Positions 30,618 to 41,639 of a DNA stretch of 64,000 nucleotides are shown piece by piece. Source of the stretch: Eustoma russellianum (taxonomy: Eukaryota; Streptophyta; Magnoliopsida; Gentianales; Gentianaceae). The translations under genes were made by a program, and so were the position numbers. Below the pieces are notes generated by a model, which was not told the DNA's origin, did no database searches, and saw nothing but the letters and a program-made list of their open reading frames with translations. The stretch's first letter is position 1. The number at the start of each line of letters is the position of its first letter. Where the stretch lies: assembly GCA_036186865.1 (NCBI GenBank), contig AP025043.1:35859657-35923656 (forward strand), in the 5' to 3' direction.

Positions 30618-32884
30618 TGTAGCGTCCTGCTCCCGAGCCCTAGCATCGGGAACAGTGCATCCGCCGTATCTCGCTAAGGAGAATACAAGGCGTCGAATCA
30701 AGTTCCTACATGTCCAAAAAGACGTAAAAAAAATTTCTCGCAGAAACGAATTACCATATCATTAAATTACATGAATAAAAGAAAATCCTCAATAAAATAA
30801 TAAGTCATGACAATAAAGTCAATGTGCTAGCATCTAAGTGCTATCAATCTAAGCAAGGTAGTGTCTGATGGAATCCCAATAAAATAATAACAAATAGCCG
30901 CAAGGTCTCCTCGTGTCCTAAATACGGCCATCAGTCTGCCCACTGCACAGTATCATCTCCGTCCTCAACAAAGACATAATCGTAGACATCCTCATGCTCA
31001 CCTGAAGGGGGGAGTAGGGGTGAGTGACGGGAAATCACTCAGTAGGCACCTGCCTCAACTAATATAAGACGAGCATACCAAAATGATATCACACATAGCA
31101 CATAAAACATGAGATAAATAAGCATGTGAAGAATGCGGAAAGTAATTCACTCCAAGTAAATAATGTGCAACAACATGATGCATGTCCATCTATGTATGTC
31201 ACACGCAACGAAATCATGTCATACAGGATGTCGATAACTCTATCGTGCAATGCATGATCCCGGGTCCTACTGAGTGGCTTTGGGTCGTACCCTCCCACAG
31301 TCACCATACTGAGTGTAGGTGGCCCTGCTACCGCACACCATACTAAGTGTCCATGACACGTATGTCACGACCCATCATAAATGCAATGCACGTGCCATGA
31401 ATATGAAAACACAATCGTCTGAGGCCTTCTGGCCCATCTTCACCATCCTCCGACACTAACATATAGGTTTATTTATTATCTGAGTGATGATTGAACGTTG
31501 ATCGGCATCAAACCTATTTCCTCACGGCTTGTACACAATTATCAGGCATTTTTCTTATTTTTCCTCATTTTCCCATATTTCTTTCTGTTTATTACCTAAT
31601 TTTTCGAATTAAATAAATTTTCATAAATAAAGAAATTTAATGAAATTAATTTAATTTCAGTATTTTATAATTTCTGGAATTTATTTACAGTTTTCTGATA
31701 TTTATTTGTATTTTTCGCTAATTATTACTATTTTTAATTATTTAAATAATATTTATGAAATTTCGAGAAATTTCAAAAATTATATAATCAGTAATATTAA
31801 ATTGGGCTGGCGTCCGCTACTTCTTCTGGTCTGGCCTGCCATGGTCTGGCCTACCGAATCCTCCATTTTTCTTTTTTTAATGTGTTAATTGGGCCGGCCA
31901 GCTGGAGCCCAGTCCGTTGGCCTTTCGGCCCGGCCTGCAGTTGGCTCTGAGAGTTTTTTTATATGTATACTCGATTCACATCTGGGCCAGGCTTGCACAC
32001 AGCCAACCCGTTAAGTGTCCGTCCTGTCAACGCCGTCTGGCCAGATCCGATATAATAATTATTATTATTTTATTTACAATGTCTACACAACGACACCAGG
32101 GGCGCGTGCATGCTCACGCGCAGCCATTCCGGCGGCGCGTGAGGCACACCTGCAGCCTTCGGTGTCTGTTTTTCGATCCCGGTCTACATTTTTGCCTATT
32201 TCCAATCTATAGGAACCTATACTACGGCCAAAACAAAAGCTAAAAAACCTAATCATGCAAAAGGTGTACCATTTTGATATCAAATTCAACCCTAACATCA
32301 AATCAAAGTGCACGCAAACCAATATACGCATTCAACACTCTACAACAAACGTGCTTTTCACATAATAGTTATCATGTCATGGATTTCAACAGCAAAAACA
32401 TACAAAAAACACATAAATACATCACTAGGGCATGCTTGCATTGTACGAATTGGAGGGGGAAAAGAGAAGCTACCTGATTGATGGTAAATTGTTCGATTAC
32501 ACAAAACAGTGAAAAATTTGGAGCGCTTGCTTCCTTTTTTTCTCTTCCCTTTCTTCTCCCTTCCCTCTTTCTCCTTCTCCCCTTCTCTCTCTCTTCCCCC
32601 TTTGTCTTCCCTGGCTGCCGCGCCTATCCACGCTGCCCTTTCCCCTTTTCTTTAAATTTTTTTCTTTACCTCTTGCGTTTCTTCCTTGTGTTTTTCCCAC
32701 CCTGTCTCCATTTAATTTCCTCCACTGTGTGCAATTTGAGGGGGCGGTTACACCCCCCTCAACTCACTCTCATCATTTTTTTAAAATTTAGTTATTCTTT
32801 TTTCAATTACCCTAACCAATTTATTTAAATTATTTATTATTATATTTTTTTCTTTTCTCCTTTTTCTTTTAACTGGCTATAATA
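30618..32884 (-). repeat. 5' LTR of gypsy A
   Basis: 2267 bp, plus-strand ends TGTAGCGTCC...GGCTATAATA, which on the element's strand is TATTATAGCC...GCTACA. It has the conserved hairpin (TGAGTGA/TCACTCA, around 31021-31041), the acceptor-like CAG (31004-31002) and open frame 31001-30931, and donor-like CAG/GTAGCT at 32475. Frames at 31706-33093 are LTR noise. Confidence 0.88.
30931..31041 (-). other. Conserved LTR hairpin, acceptor-like site and short open frame (A, 5' LTR copy)
   Basis: Same layout as at 9594-9708. The frame stays open over 22 codons (E-H-E-D-V-Y and V-F-V-E-D-G-D-D) despite several substitutions between the two LTRs of A. Confidence 0.55.
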
Positions 32885-33499
32885 TTATATTTGTTTACCG
32901 TATACTTACTTTGCAATTGGGATCGGATATATGTTATTTGCTTAGTGTTATACTTACTTTTCAAGTCGGATCGGATATGTGTTATTTGCTTAATGTTATG
33001 CTTACTTTGCGATCGGATAAGTTATATGTTAATTGCTTTATGTATTTGTTTATTTATTGTAAGTATGGTTCCTTTCTGAGAAAAGACGGGTAACCTATGG
33101 GTTATTTTCCAATCGCTCACCCCTACTACTACTTCTTTCACAGGTGAGCCTGAGTTCGTTTATATCTTCGTAGAGGACGAGTCAGACTATGGGAGCTGGG
33201 GTGAGTGAGTTTGGTGAGACGTTTCGGGGATTTGATGGATTTTTTTATTTATCTCATTTTTATCAGACTTTTAGAATTTCGATTGATGTGTGGGGTTTCG
33301 TCAATCCTAAACATTTCATTTATTTTCGTATTGGGATTATTTACAAATTGAGTTTGACTTTTTAATTATCGTTTTTGCAAAAAAAATATCTATGTTATTT
33401 CTGATGTGTATGAAATTTGAACGACGCCTTATAGTTCATGTAGTAGACTACGGCGGGTGCACCATTCCCGATGCTAGGGTTCGGGAGTGGGGCGCTACC
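32885..33499 (+). repeat. Gypsy LTR B, right part
   Basis: Continuation of 8055-9286 after the TSD ttata (32885-32889). It ends GGGGCGCTACC followed by a PBS, with GCTAGGGTTCGGGAGTGG blocks close to those of LTR A. Contains a TTGCTTAGTGTTATACTTAC-like tandem block at 32900-33010 (three units of about 50 bp). Confidence 0.8.
33131..33208 (+). other. Conserved acceptor-like site and short open frame (B copy)
   Basis: TTCTTTCACAG (CAG 33141-33143) follows CGCTCACCCCTAC. The frame 33144-33208 reads E-P-E-F-V-Y-I-F-V-E-D-E-S-D, then stops. The phase is the same as in other LTRs. The upstream hairpin is not recognisable in this copy. Confidence 0.5.
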
Positions 33500-34354
33500 G
33501 GTGGTATCAGAGCGAGGCTCCAGATCCGCCTCGGAAATGCAAGATTAATTAGATCACTTAGACATAAGCTATGTTTTTCAAAAATGACGATTTTACCCCC
33601 AATAAACAAAGTAGACTTAAGAGATGATCTTAGACTTATGTTATGATCGGGTTAAGGGGTGTGAGAGTGTTATTTCATTTTCTTTATCTATTTTACTGTT
33701 TTACCCCTGAATCTTTGCAGGCACCCCATAGGTGGCTAGAAATTCTCAAAATATCCCCAACTTAGCCTAAATTAAATAAGCATATTTCTTAGTTGTTCTA
33801 AATGCCAGAAAATGCCGGTGAGACATGATCAAGCTGGTAACGAAATGGTGGCGATAACCACCAGAACCAAAGGGATATTCCGCAAATACTTGCGGATGAC
33901 ACGCTCACCATGACCAACATCCTAGTACAACAGCAGCTGAATCAGCAGACACCGCCAATCACTTGGACTCATTTTGGGATAAGTTCAAGTAGTACGTGCC
34001 TGACAGTGCGATTCTTAAGAGCATGGCTCTAGATCTACGTAGAAACGTAGGTTTAGGCCATGATTTTAGAAGTTAAGTTACGGTTCTGCCCCTAGGTTAA
34101 AATTTTGGACTTAAGTATCTTTGATATTAAATATGGACTTAAAATTGAGTTTTGAACATTATACCTAAGTGATGATTGTGTCCATAAGTCACGATCTTAG
34201 ACATAAGTAACGATCTCGATTAAGAGTTGACCTTAGACATAAGTAGTGATTTAGTTGCAAGTGACAATTATATATTATTTATGATATTAGAAATAAGAAG
34301 TGATCTTAGACTTAGGAAACGATGATACTAAGAACAACCCTAGAAACAACTTAT
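33500..34354 (+). pseudogene. Gypsy B interior remnant (PBS, leader, gag fragment)
   Basis: PBS TGGTATCAGAGC at 33502-33513. A leader with AAGCTATG and TTAAGAGATGATCTTAGA motifs follows. A gag fragment lies around 33865-34025 (D-I-P-Q-I-L-A-D and T-W-T-H-F-W-D-K-F-K, then a stop, Y-V-P-D-S-A), matching separate parts of A's gag with the middle deleted. From about 34026 the sequence looks like another leader (TCTAGATCTACG...) rich in ACATAAGTNNNGATCTTAG motifs. No complete gene. Confidence 0.6.
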
Positions 34355-35340
34355 GATCCATTGCTCGTAAGCCACCTTCAAGCTAAATACAAGGACTCTT
34401 CAAGGTAAAAATTCATTTATATTGAATCTTAGAACATCTATACCTTCATTTTCTTCATGAAATACTAATTTTTTCTCCTTTTTGGCCTCAAGGCCGTTCC
34501 TACTCAAGCCCAATTCAAAGAAGAAATCTTTCACTTTAAGGTGTAAGATTCAAATATCTAAGGCAAGTATTCTTCTTAGCTTCTTCAATAATATTAAAAA
34601 TGGAGTCTCTTATGTTCATAACCAAGCAATGTATCATGCATGCATCAAAATAAAATGAAGCTTCTACCACAACTTATGAAAAGTGGTGATCAATTTGTGC
34701 ATGCATGTGTACGGCTTTGTAGTGTTCATGACTATGGTTAAAATGACATTCAAAGAGGACATGCATGGCCAATATTCATGCTATGGACAGCCCTTAATGA
34801 GGCGGCCATGTCTAAATAAAGAAGATTCAACATGCATGTTACACCTTGTATGTAAAAAGAAGGCAAGTAAGTACAATTTCTCATTAAGTGTATTAAGAAC
34901 CTCCTAAATCATCATTTCATAGATGCATGTGGGAATGACCATCATTTCTTGAGCTCAAGCATAAGAGAGGGTGTTTGCATGATAGTGATCATAATTGAGG
35001 AGTATTATACACTACACCACAATGCATGATACAAAAGACATCATCTTAGCTGATCAACATCATGAATCATTCATTTCCTTCTAAGATGGGGGTGGTTGAA
35101 GCCTTCATAAAGGACCATGATTTCATCACCATCATCATGATGTGTATCTTGATGATCCTGGCCTAAGGAGGTGTGATTCCATAGATGTTATACTCTTATG
35201 TGCTTGCATGTCACTTTTATCATGATCATCACCCTGAGCATAGTTCTTGTTTCCATTAACCTATAAAATGTTATTATATATAAATTGAGCATTTTAAAAA
35301 TCATGGATCTTGATGTTCATCATGTATTGTCTTAGAAGTG

Positions 35341-37940
35341 TGTTGAGAAATATGTTTGGATAATTTTCAAGGTCATGAATTTAAGATGTGGATGCATAAT
35401 AATGTCACACATGGTGTTATAATTGATTAAAAGTTGAAAAAGTGAAAAAAAACGACATCGATCTCTCAGGTTGTTGCACTTCAATCGATCGATGTACTTC
35501 GATCGATCACATTGATCGATCTATGTAAGGAAGAGAAAAACCAAGACCTTACTGTGAGACATAGATCCCTAAACTTGAGACACATCGATCGATTGATGTA
35601 TACATCGAACCCTCACTTCAATTATCGATGTAGGTCAGAGACAAACTCTGAAACTCACTGTGAGACATTGATCTCTCAAGCAGAGACACTTTGATCGATC
35701 GATGTCTAGGGTTTTTAGAAACATTTTTCTAAAATGTGATAAAATAGTTGCTTTCATTTGTACATGTTTTATATATGTTCATCATGTTGTTATTATGTGT
35801 TTTTGATGATTATAAATGTATTGTGACTAATGTGCCTTCGAAGTTTTTACAACTTACCAAAAAGGGCAAAATTGGTACTTTGAGTTTTGTAGGCACATTA
35901 CGAGAAGAAAATATTTCAAGGACATATTCATATCTTATTTATCATCTCAAAGGTATTATTATATCTATTTCTGACCACCAGGGTCATTTCTGGAGTTTTC
36001 TCTCACCAAGGGTATTTTGGTCATTTTCCTCCTGAGGGTAGTTTTGCTATTTTACTCAAGGAATCTCTTGAGTATGTTATTATCTTTATTCTGAAGCTCA
36101 TTTATGATTATCTTGAAGATTATTTGGTGGTTTTCTATTATTTCTCTCATTTCAGTATATTATCAACAGTAGCAAGATATGTGACAAGTTGTGATGTCAC
36201 ATTCTATTTTTTCTTGAAGACCATCTTATATATATTATTGGAGAGTCTCAATCATCATTTTGGAGAGAATTTGAAGGTGTTCTTGATGAGGAATTAACCA
36301 CAAGATATAAGGAGAAATTGTGGGAATTTTGATATTATATGTTGACATAATCTTGTCAACTATTATTTGTTGATTTCTTCTTCAAAAATCCGAGTTGATA
36401 TTCATATATACAAGCCTTCAAATGTGTATTTACAGGTGTAAATTATGGTGTGTTCATTTTATGACTTTATACCAAGTGGACCAACCAAAAATAAGCTAGT
36501 TGGCAAAAATTGCAACCTATAAAATTTCAAAAGGGGGCAACGGCTGCATTGACTTGGTTGGAGCTGATTGTTGTTTGAAATTTTCAGCCATCACATGCCT
36601 ATTCTTGTGCCAACGAGTTGAGACAATCTTGAAGAAGTTATGCCATCTTATCCTTCTATATTATCTTCATTATTTTCAAGACAAATTGAGGTGGAAAACT
36701 TCGGCCAAATGAGTATCCTAGGTGGACCAATTATGTTGTTTCATTTTGCTAAGTGTACAAGATATTTATGTGGCCAACCAATGGTGTGAAGACACTTAAA
36801 CATTGATGATGAAGATGGTGACACATTGGAGTTCTTATCTTCAAGAATCATTTCACCTTATAAATAGAAGGCAAAGGTGAAGAAGAAGAACACACAACTT
36901 TCAAGCAAACTTGAAGATCATTCTGACTATTCTTTTCTTCTTGATTTTTTCTTTGTGTAGCTAAGGTGTTTTATTTCTTGTTGCTGTTGAGCTACATGTA
37001 CATGCCTTCTTGGGTTATCTTTCTAAGATTGGTTAGCCAAGTTTATAAGGATACACCAATAAGTGATAGAGGTGTTGCAACCAAGAGTTGCATAGAGGTG
37101 TTCATCCAAGTCTTGAATAGGGTTGGGGTGTAACCCAAGGATTAAGCTTGGTTCTTGTTGTAATTTTGATAGTGAAATCCAAGGAAAGGTGTTCCTTGGG
37201 ACTGGAGTAGGTCACATTGATCGAACCAGGATAAATCTTTGGTGTTCTTGTCTTCTTTACATTTTTTCTGTTTTCTGCCTATTTTCACTACAGATTTCAC
37301 ACAATTTCTAACGTTTTGAAAAAATAACAAAAAATTCCAAAATTCGTGACTTTTATGGAGCTATACTTCAGACTGCTAGATTTTATTTGCAACAAGAATC
37401 ACTTAATTTGAGCAAAGGAAAGTTAGTCTTTCTGTCGTTGCAAGATAACTGCTCTATTCTGGCGGCAATCTGACAAAAGTTTTGAGAAAACTTGCATTCT
37501 GCTTTCATCAAAAGTTGTTTAAGGTCAGGGCCTTTTGAAAACATAAACTAGACATCCTAAGGAGTGTTTTAATATAAAGATCAACCTTTTTGGTTGAGTA
37601 ATCAAAGAGAAACACATTTTCAAAGTTTAGCACTATTATGTTCAATTCTATCCAGATTAACCATCTGAAACTTTTTATTTGTTTGAAGGGTCAAACAATC
37701 TTATTTTTATCAAATATTTGGACAGATTCTTATCAAGACATGGAAGTTAAGGTCTGGAAATTTTCATAATTATTGGAGTTGTATACACTGAGTTTTGAAT
37801 TTTACAAAAACGGATAATGAATGTGAGGAGGTCTCAGATTCTGTTTTCAAAGGGGATTTTGTTAAATGATAGTAGTGTAATTTCTGCTAACCACCCTTCA
37901 CCCCCTCTAGTGGTGTTTATTGCAGGTGCATGGTCCAATA
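35341..37940 (+). mobile_element. Solo Sirevirus-type LTR (LTR3)
   Basis: Starts TGTTGAGAAATATG, ends CTAGTGGTGTTTATTGCAGG...GGTCCAATA (a CA end mutated to TA), flanked by the perfect duplication aagtg (35336-35340, 37941-37945). Same family as 9959-12505: same start, same end block, same GACTGGAGTAGGTCAC and CGAACCAGNATAAA blocks. A tandem repeat built on ATCGATCGATGT fills 35450-35715. Frames 35512-38029 are not genes. Confidence 0.9.
35450..35715 (+). repeat. ATCGATCGATGT-type repeat in LTR3
   Basis: Several ATCGATCGATG palindromic cores lie within two long units of about 107 bp, anchored by CTTACTGTGAGACATAG (near 35550) and CTCACTGTGAGACATTG (near 35656). It occupies roughly the place taken by the unrelated 35 bp repeat in LTR2. 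Confidence 0.75.
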
Positions 37941-39794
37941 AAGTGATCATGGTAGAAAGATACAAAAATAGATGTTATCATATTAGCATCATGCATGTAC
38001 ACTACTACACTTTGGAAATTCCATGTTGAAATACCCCCCAACATTCGGCCAAGAGGCCAAAATAATACCATATTGTTGTGCAAATTGTCATTGGAATGTA
38101 CTTAAGTGATTATGTATATTTATAATGTGTAAATAAAAAGAACAATTGCCATAAATGTAACAATTACATAAACTGAAATTCCAAGAATTGTGCATAACAA
38201 GTTTCGGCCCAATGGCCATTTTGGCAGCAATGTGATGAATTACACCCATGTGAAAATCCCTATGTAACTAGATGTATACTATGTATTATATATATGTGAA
38301 AACTTAGCACATTGGAACACTACATAAAATTTAGAAATTAAAATTTGTATGAAAGACCACTTTCGGCCCTAGGCCCAATTGAGTGCCTTGTCATGGATTA
38401 ATCTCATTCAAGCATAATCATGTAAATACATATATAATGTACATTATGTGAAGTTATTATATTATCATTAAAAAACAAGCATAAATGTAACACTAGATAA
38501 AAAGAGAAATTATGAAAGAACATACACCAAACTTTCGGCCTTAAGGTGTGTGGGTATATTCAACATGTCTTATACCGACTTGTACACACTTAACTCAATA
38601 TAAGTATTATATGTTTAATATGTTGGAAAATAGCATAAATGATTAATACCTCAAGTTAAAGAAAGTAAAATATGCATGAATAATAATACATGGCCAAGAG
38701 GGGTAATCTGGCCCAAATAAGACAAGCTAATTGAATAAATATTAAGTAAATACACCCATGTAACAAATAAGTACATAATTCAAATCAAGAAAAATCACGA
38801 TGCAAATTCCAAAAAGAGACCTATGTTAAGCATTTCCTCATGCATGTTGTCTTCATGATTTTCAACACAATGAGTTTTATTTATGAATATGTTCATGAAA
38901 TGATTTCTGCAAGAAATGTTTTAAAGTTTTCATGGTTTAAGGAATTTTACCGCGAGATGAATGATTCCATACGACTTATGCATGTATCTGTGGTTGAGTG
39001 TAGCACCTTGTCAGGGACAAGGGTTCTCTACCTTTCTGTACACGCATGATCTGCTGGGTGGGTGTAACACCTTGTCCGAGACCAGGGATCTTTGCCTTTC
39101 AATTATGTCTACGACATTCTTTATTGAGAGCTACCTGATGTCTTGTCCTGGGGGAGGATGTCAGGGGCAAAATATGTTATAGCAGAGAATAACAACGCGT
39201 CCGGGACTCAGGTTCTCTATTATAACTTGTCACTGTTAATCCTATGTACGTACGATGTAACACCGTGGTTGGACCATCGAATTCATAGACTGTACTCGTG
39301 GCTATGCAAGGAATCATTTGATATGTCGTGGGTACCATTCTTATGTTACGAAAAGTGCTATAGTCAATTCATGTCATGTCATGTTTATGTACGTATGAAA
39401 TGAAATTTTTTCGAAAGTCTTATGATGCATACATCACGATCATGTCTCACGAATCCCCTAGTGGCCTTAAGTTATGATCTCGTAGTACGAGGCCTAGTAT
39501 CAGTAAAGAACAGCAAGAAACAAAACCAAAAAGATTGCACACAAGAATGATACTAACTATATGCTAAGATAAGGATGGTCAAAGGAAGAATATGTTTAAT
39601 TTATGATGCTCTTTATCTATGATATTCTTCTCCTACATGATATCTGTAGGATTTATTATACTGTTTACCTTGTTGATTTCTTCACTGTTATTTCCATACA
39701 TGTGGTACATATCATATCGGTGCTATACTTCACTGTATTATCCACTACCCCAGCCCCCATGTATGATCCACTTGACGAATCTAGGCGAAACACT

Positions 39795-39888
39795 TGCTGA
39801 GAGATTCGTTATCGCTCACCTCTTTATTTTACCATGCATGCCCACAGGACCCCGACCAGAGTTTATAGAGGATGAGCCTCGAGACTAG
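39795..39888 (+). other. Conserved LTR hairpin, acceptor-like site and short open frame (C copy)
   Basis: Stem GAGAGAT/ATCGCTC with one mismatch (39799-39805, 39811-39817), then CACCTC, a tract and CAG (39845-39847). The frame 39848-39888 reads P-R-P-E-F-I-E-D-E-P-R-D and stops. Confidence 0.55.
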
Positions 39889-40399
39889 GTGTGGAGAGCT
39901 GACTAGTAGCCAGAAGTGGCATCTTTTGTATTTTGATATTCAGCTCTGTACTTATGATATGTTGTACCAGTAATGTACTGAGGACACTACTTTGGATGTA
40001 TTAGTATGTGCATCTGTCGATGTTTATTTCTGCTTATGTTACTTTGCTTCCGCTATTCGATACATCCTATGACGATATGTACATAAATGTTATCGAAACC
40101 TTGTACATTTTGTAGTAGAGTATGGCGGGTGTCCCGTGTCGAGCCCCTAGTCCCAGGCGGGGTGCTACAGGTGGTATCAGAGCCTTGGCTCTAGATCCAC
40201 AGCGGGCAACATAAGATAAACAACGAAAAGTACGTAGACTATGACTTTAGAATTAGGAATTTATCTTAGATGAGTGAGCCTTAGAATAGGGTCATTAGAA
40301 CGGTTTACTAGGATTTAATTTATAAATATGAACAAAATGTTAGACTAAAACTTTTATTGACTAGGTAGGCTGACGATGTGAAATAACTGTGTCGATAGG

Positions 40400-41499
40400 A
40401 TGGCTTCAAGACCACGAGGTAGACCACGTATGGACAGATCAGCACAGTTACCCCCACCACCACCAGCACAACCGGCTAAGGACCCAGTACCACCACCACC
40501 GGAGCAAGTCCCACCTCCACAGGCGTAGGGTCCCGGTGGTATTCTGCAAGCATTCTTCGACGCTATGATACAGTGAGGGCAGGCAATTGGGAATGCTTAG
40601 GATGCACCAGCGCAGCCAAGTAGCCTCAACCTCAACAAATGGGCACCAGATATTTCTTCATAGAAATCAAGAGGTCCCGTGTGCCAAGCTTTGAAGGAGG
40701 GCCAGATCCAAACGAGGCAGAAAAATGGCTGGATAAGGGATAGAACTGCTTCGATTTATTGCCAGTACCAGACAAGGTAAAAGCTCAGATTATCTGGCTG
40801 TTTCTGATTGGTGAAGCTAACCAATGGTGGAAAACGAATATTCCACCATTGGACACACCTGTGGTTTGGGAGATATTTGTCGACGATTTCCAATAGTTTT
40901 ATACTCCATCCTCAGTGACTATTAGAAAAATTAGTGATTTCGAATCTCTGAAACAAGAGGTTTTTCCGAATATGCAACCGTCTGTGATGGCAGATGAAAG
41001 ACTTAAAATGATCAAGTTTGAATGGGGATTAAGCTCGAGGATCCAGACCTAGATCATGAACGCAAACCTAGTCAATTTTAGCCAGTTGTTGGATGCATGC
41101 TACCGGGTTGAATAGGATATCGTCTGAATAGATGAAGAGACTATGGCAAGAGGCCTTGAGAAATAACAGGTGGACGGTCTGAGTAGCGGACCAAATTTTA
41201 GAAGATAACAGGATGACGACCACAGCCTCAACAGCAGCCAAGACAGACAATTTCCACAGCAGCGACAGCAAAATCAAGCATAGTCAGCCTTTCCCAAATG
41301 CCAAACATGCCAGAAAAACCATCCTGGGGAATGTCGCAAGGAAAGCGGAGCATGTTTTAGGTGTGGCAAGACAAGGCATGTGATCAGAGAGTTCCCCGAG
41401 AGGCAGAGCAGCAATAGTGGGGAGGACGTCCCTGGGCTAATGCTAGAGTTCATATCATGATAGATGCTGAAGTAGAGGAAGCGCCCGACGTTGTAACAG
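40400..41499 (+). pseudogene. Gypsy C gag (decayed)
   Basis: ATG at 40400 opens M-A-S-R-P-R-G-R-P, like the gag start of D, followed by a proline-rich stretch. Gag core fragments lie at 40680-41150. The zinc-knuckle region is at about 41290-41400 (C-F-R-C-G-K-T-R-H, then V-I-R-E-F where a C is expected). Many TAG and TGA stops. Ends at the gag-protease gap. Confidence 0.8.
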
Positions 41500-41639
41500 G
41501 TATTGTTGGTTGTGTTACTTTAGCATAATTAACAATGTCTGTTGATTGCTAAAATGTGCTATTTATATGTGTTTGGAAGGCATGATAGAGTATGATGTGT
41601 TAACATAGAAATTCTATACGTGTATTTGAGTGAATTCAT
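41500..41639 (+). other. Intron-like gap between gag and protease of gypsy C (about 140 bp)
   Basis: GTAACAG/GTATTG at 41499/41500 matches the donor position in A and D (phase 1). The 3' edge aligned to A is AATTCAT/GTGCGATG, with AT where AG is expected, so the acceptor seems mutated. The stretch is full of stops and has no homology to gag or protease. Confidence 0.45.

Larger units (their letters stand above)
9287..32884 (-). mobile_element. Ty3/gypsy chromovirus A (Tekay-like), with two nested insertions
   Basis: The element has LTRs at 9287-14049 (3', interrupted) and 30618-32884 (5'), TSD ttata on both sides, and a primer-binding region at about 30603-30617 (TGGTATCAAAACC, mutated). Read on the minus strand, the interior holds gag, protease, RT, RNase H, integrase and a C-terminal chromodomain. 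A solo Sirevirus LTR splits the 3' LTR and copia-1 splits the integrase. The coding region carries many stops and frameshifts, so it is inactive. The LTR begins with TATTATA rather than TG, in both copies. Confidence 0.85.
34355..40169 (+). repeat. 5' LTR of gypsy C (5'-truncated, interrupted)
   Basis: Two parts, 34355-35340 and 37941-40169, around the solo LTR. It ends GGGGTGCTACA. Holds a donor-like CAAG/GTAAAA at 34404, and the conserved hairpin and exon at 39795-39888. A block like GTAACACCTTGTC...CCAGGGNTCT...CCTTTC is repeated near 39005, 39065 and 39195. The many short frames here show no domains. Confidence 0.8.

Noticed and set aside
35450..35715. CRISPR-like array of ATCGATCGATG repeats
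   Set aside because: Eukaryotic LTR context, spacers are themselves repeated, no cas genes.
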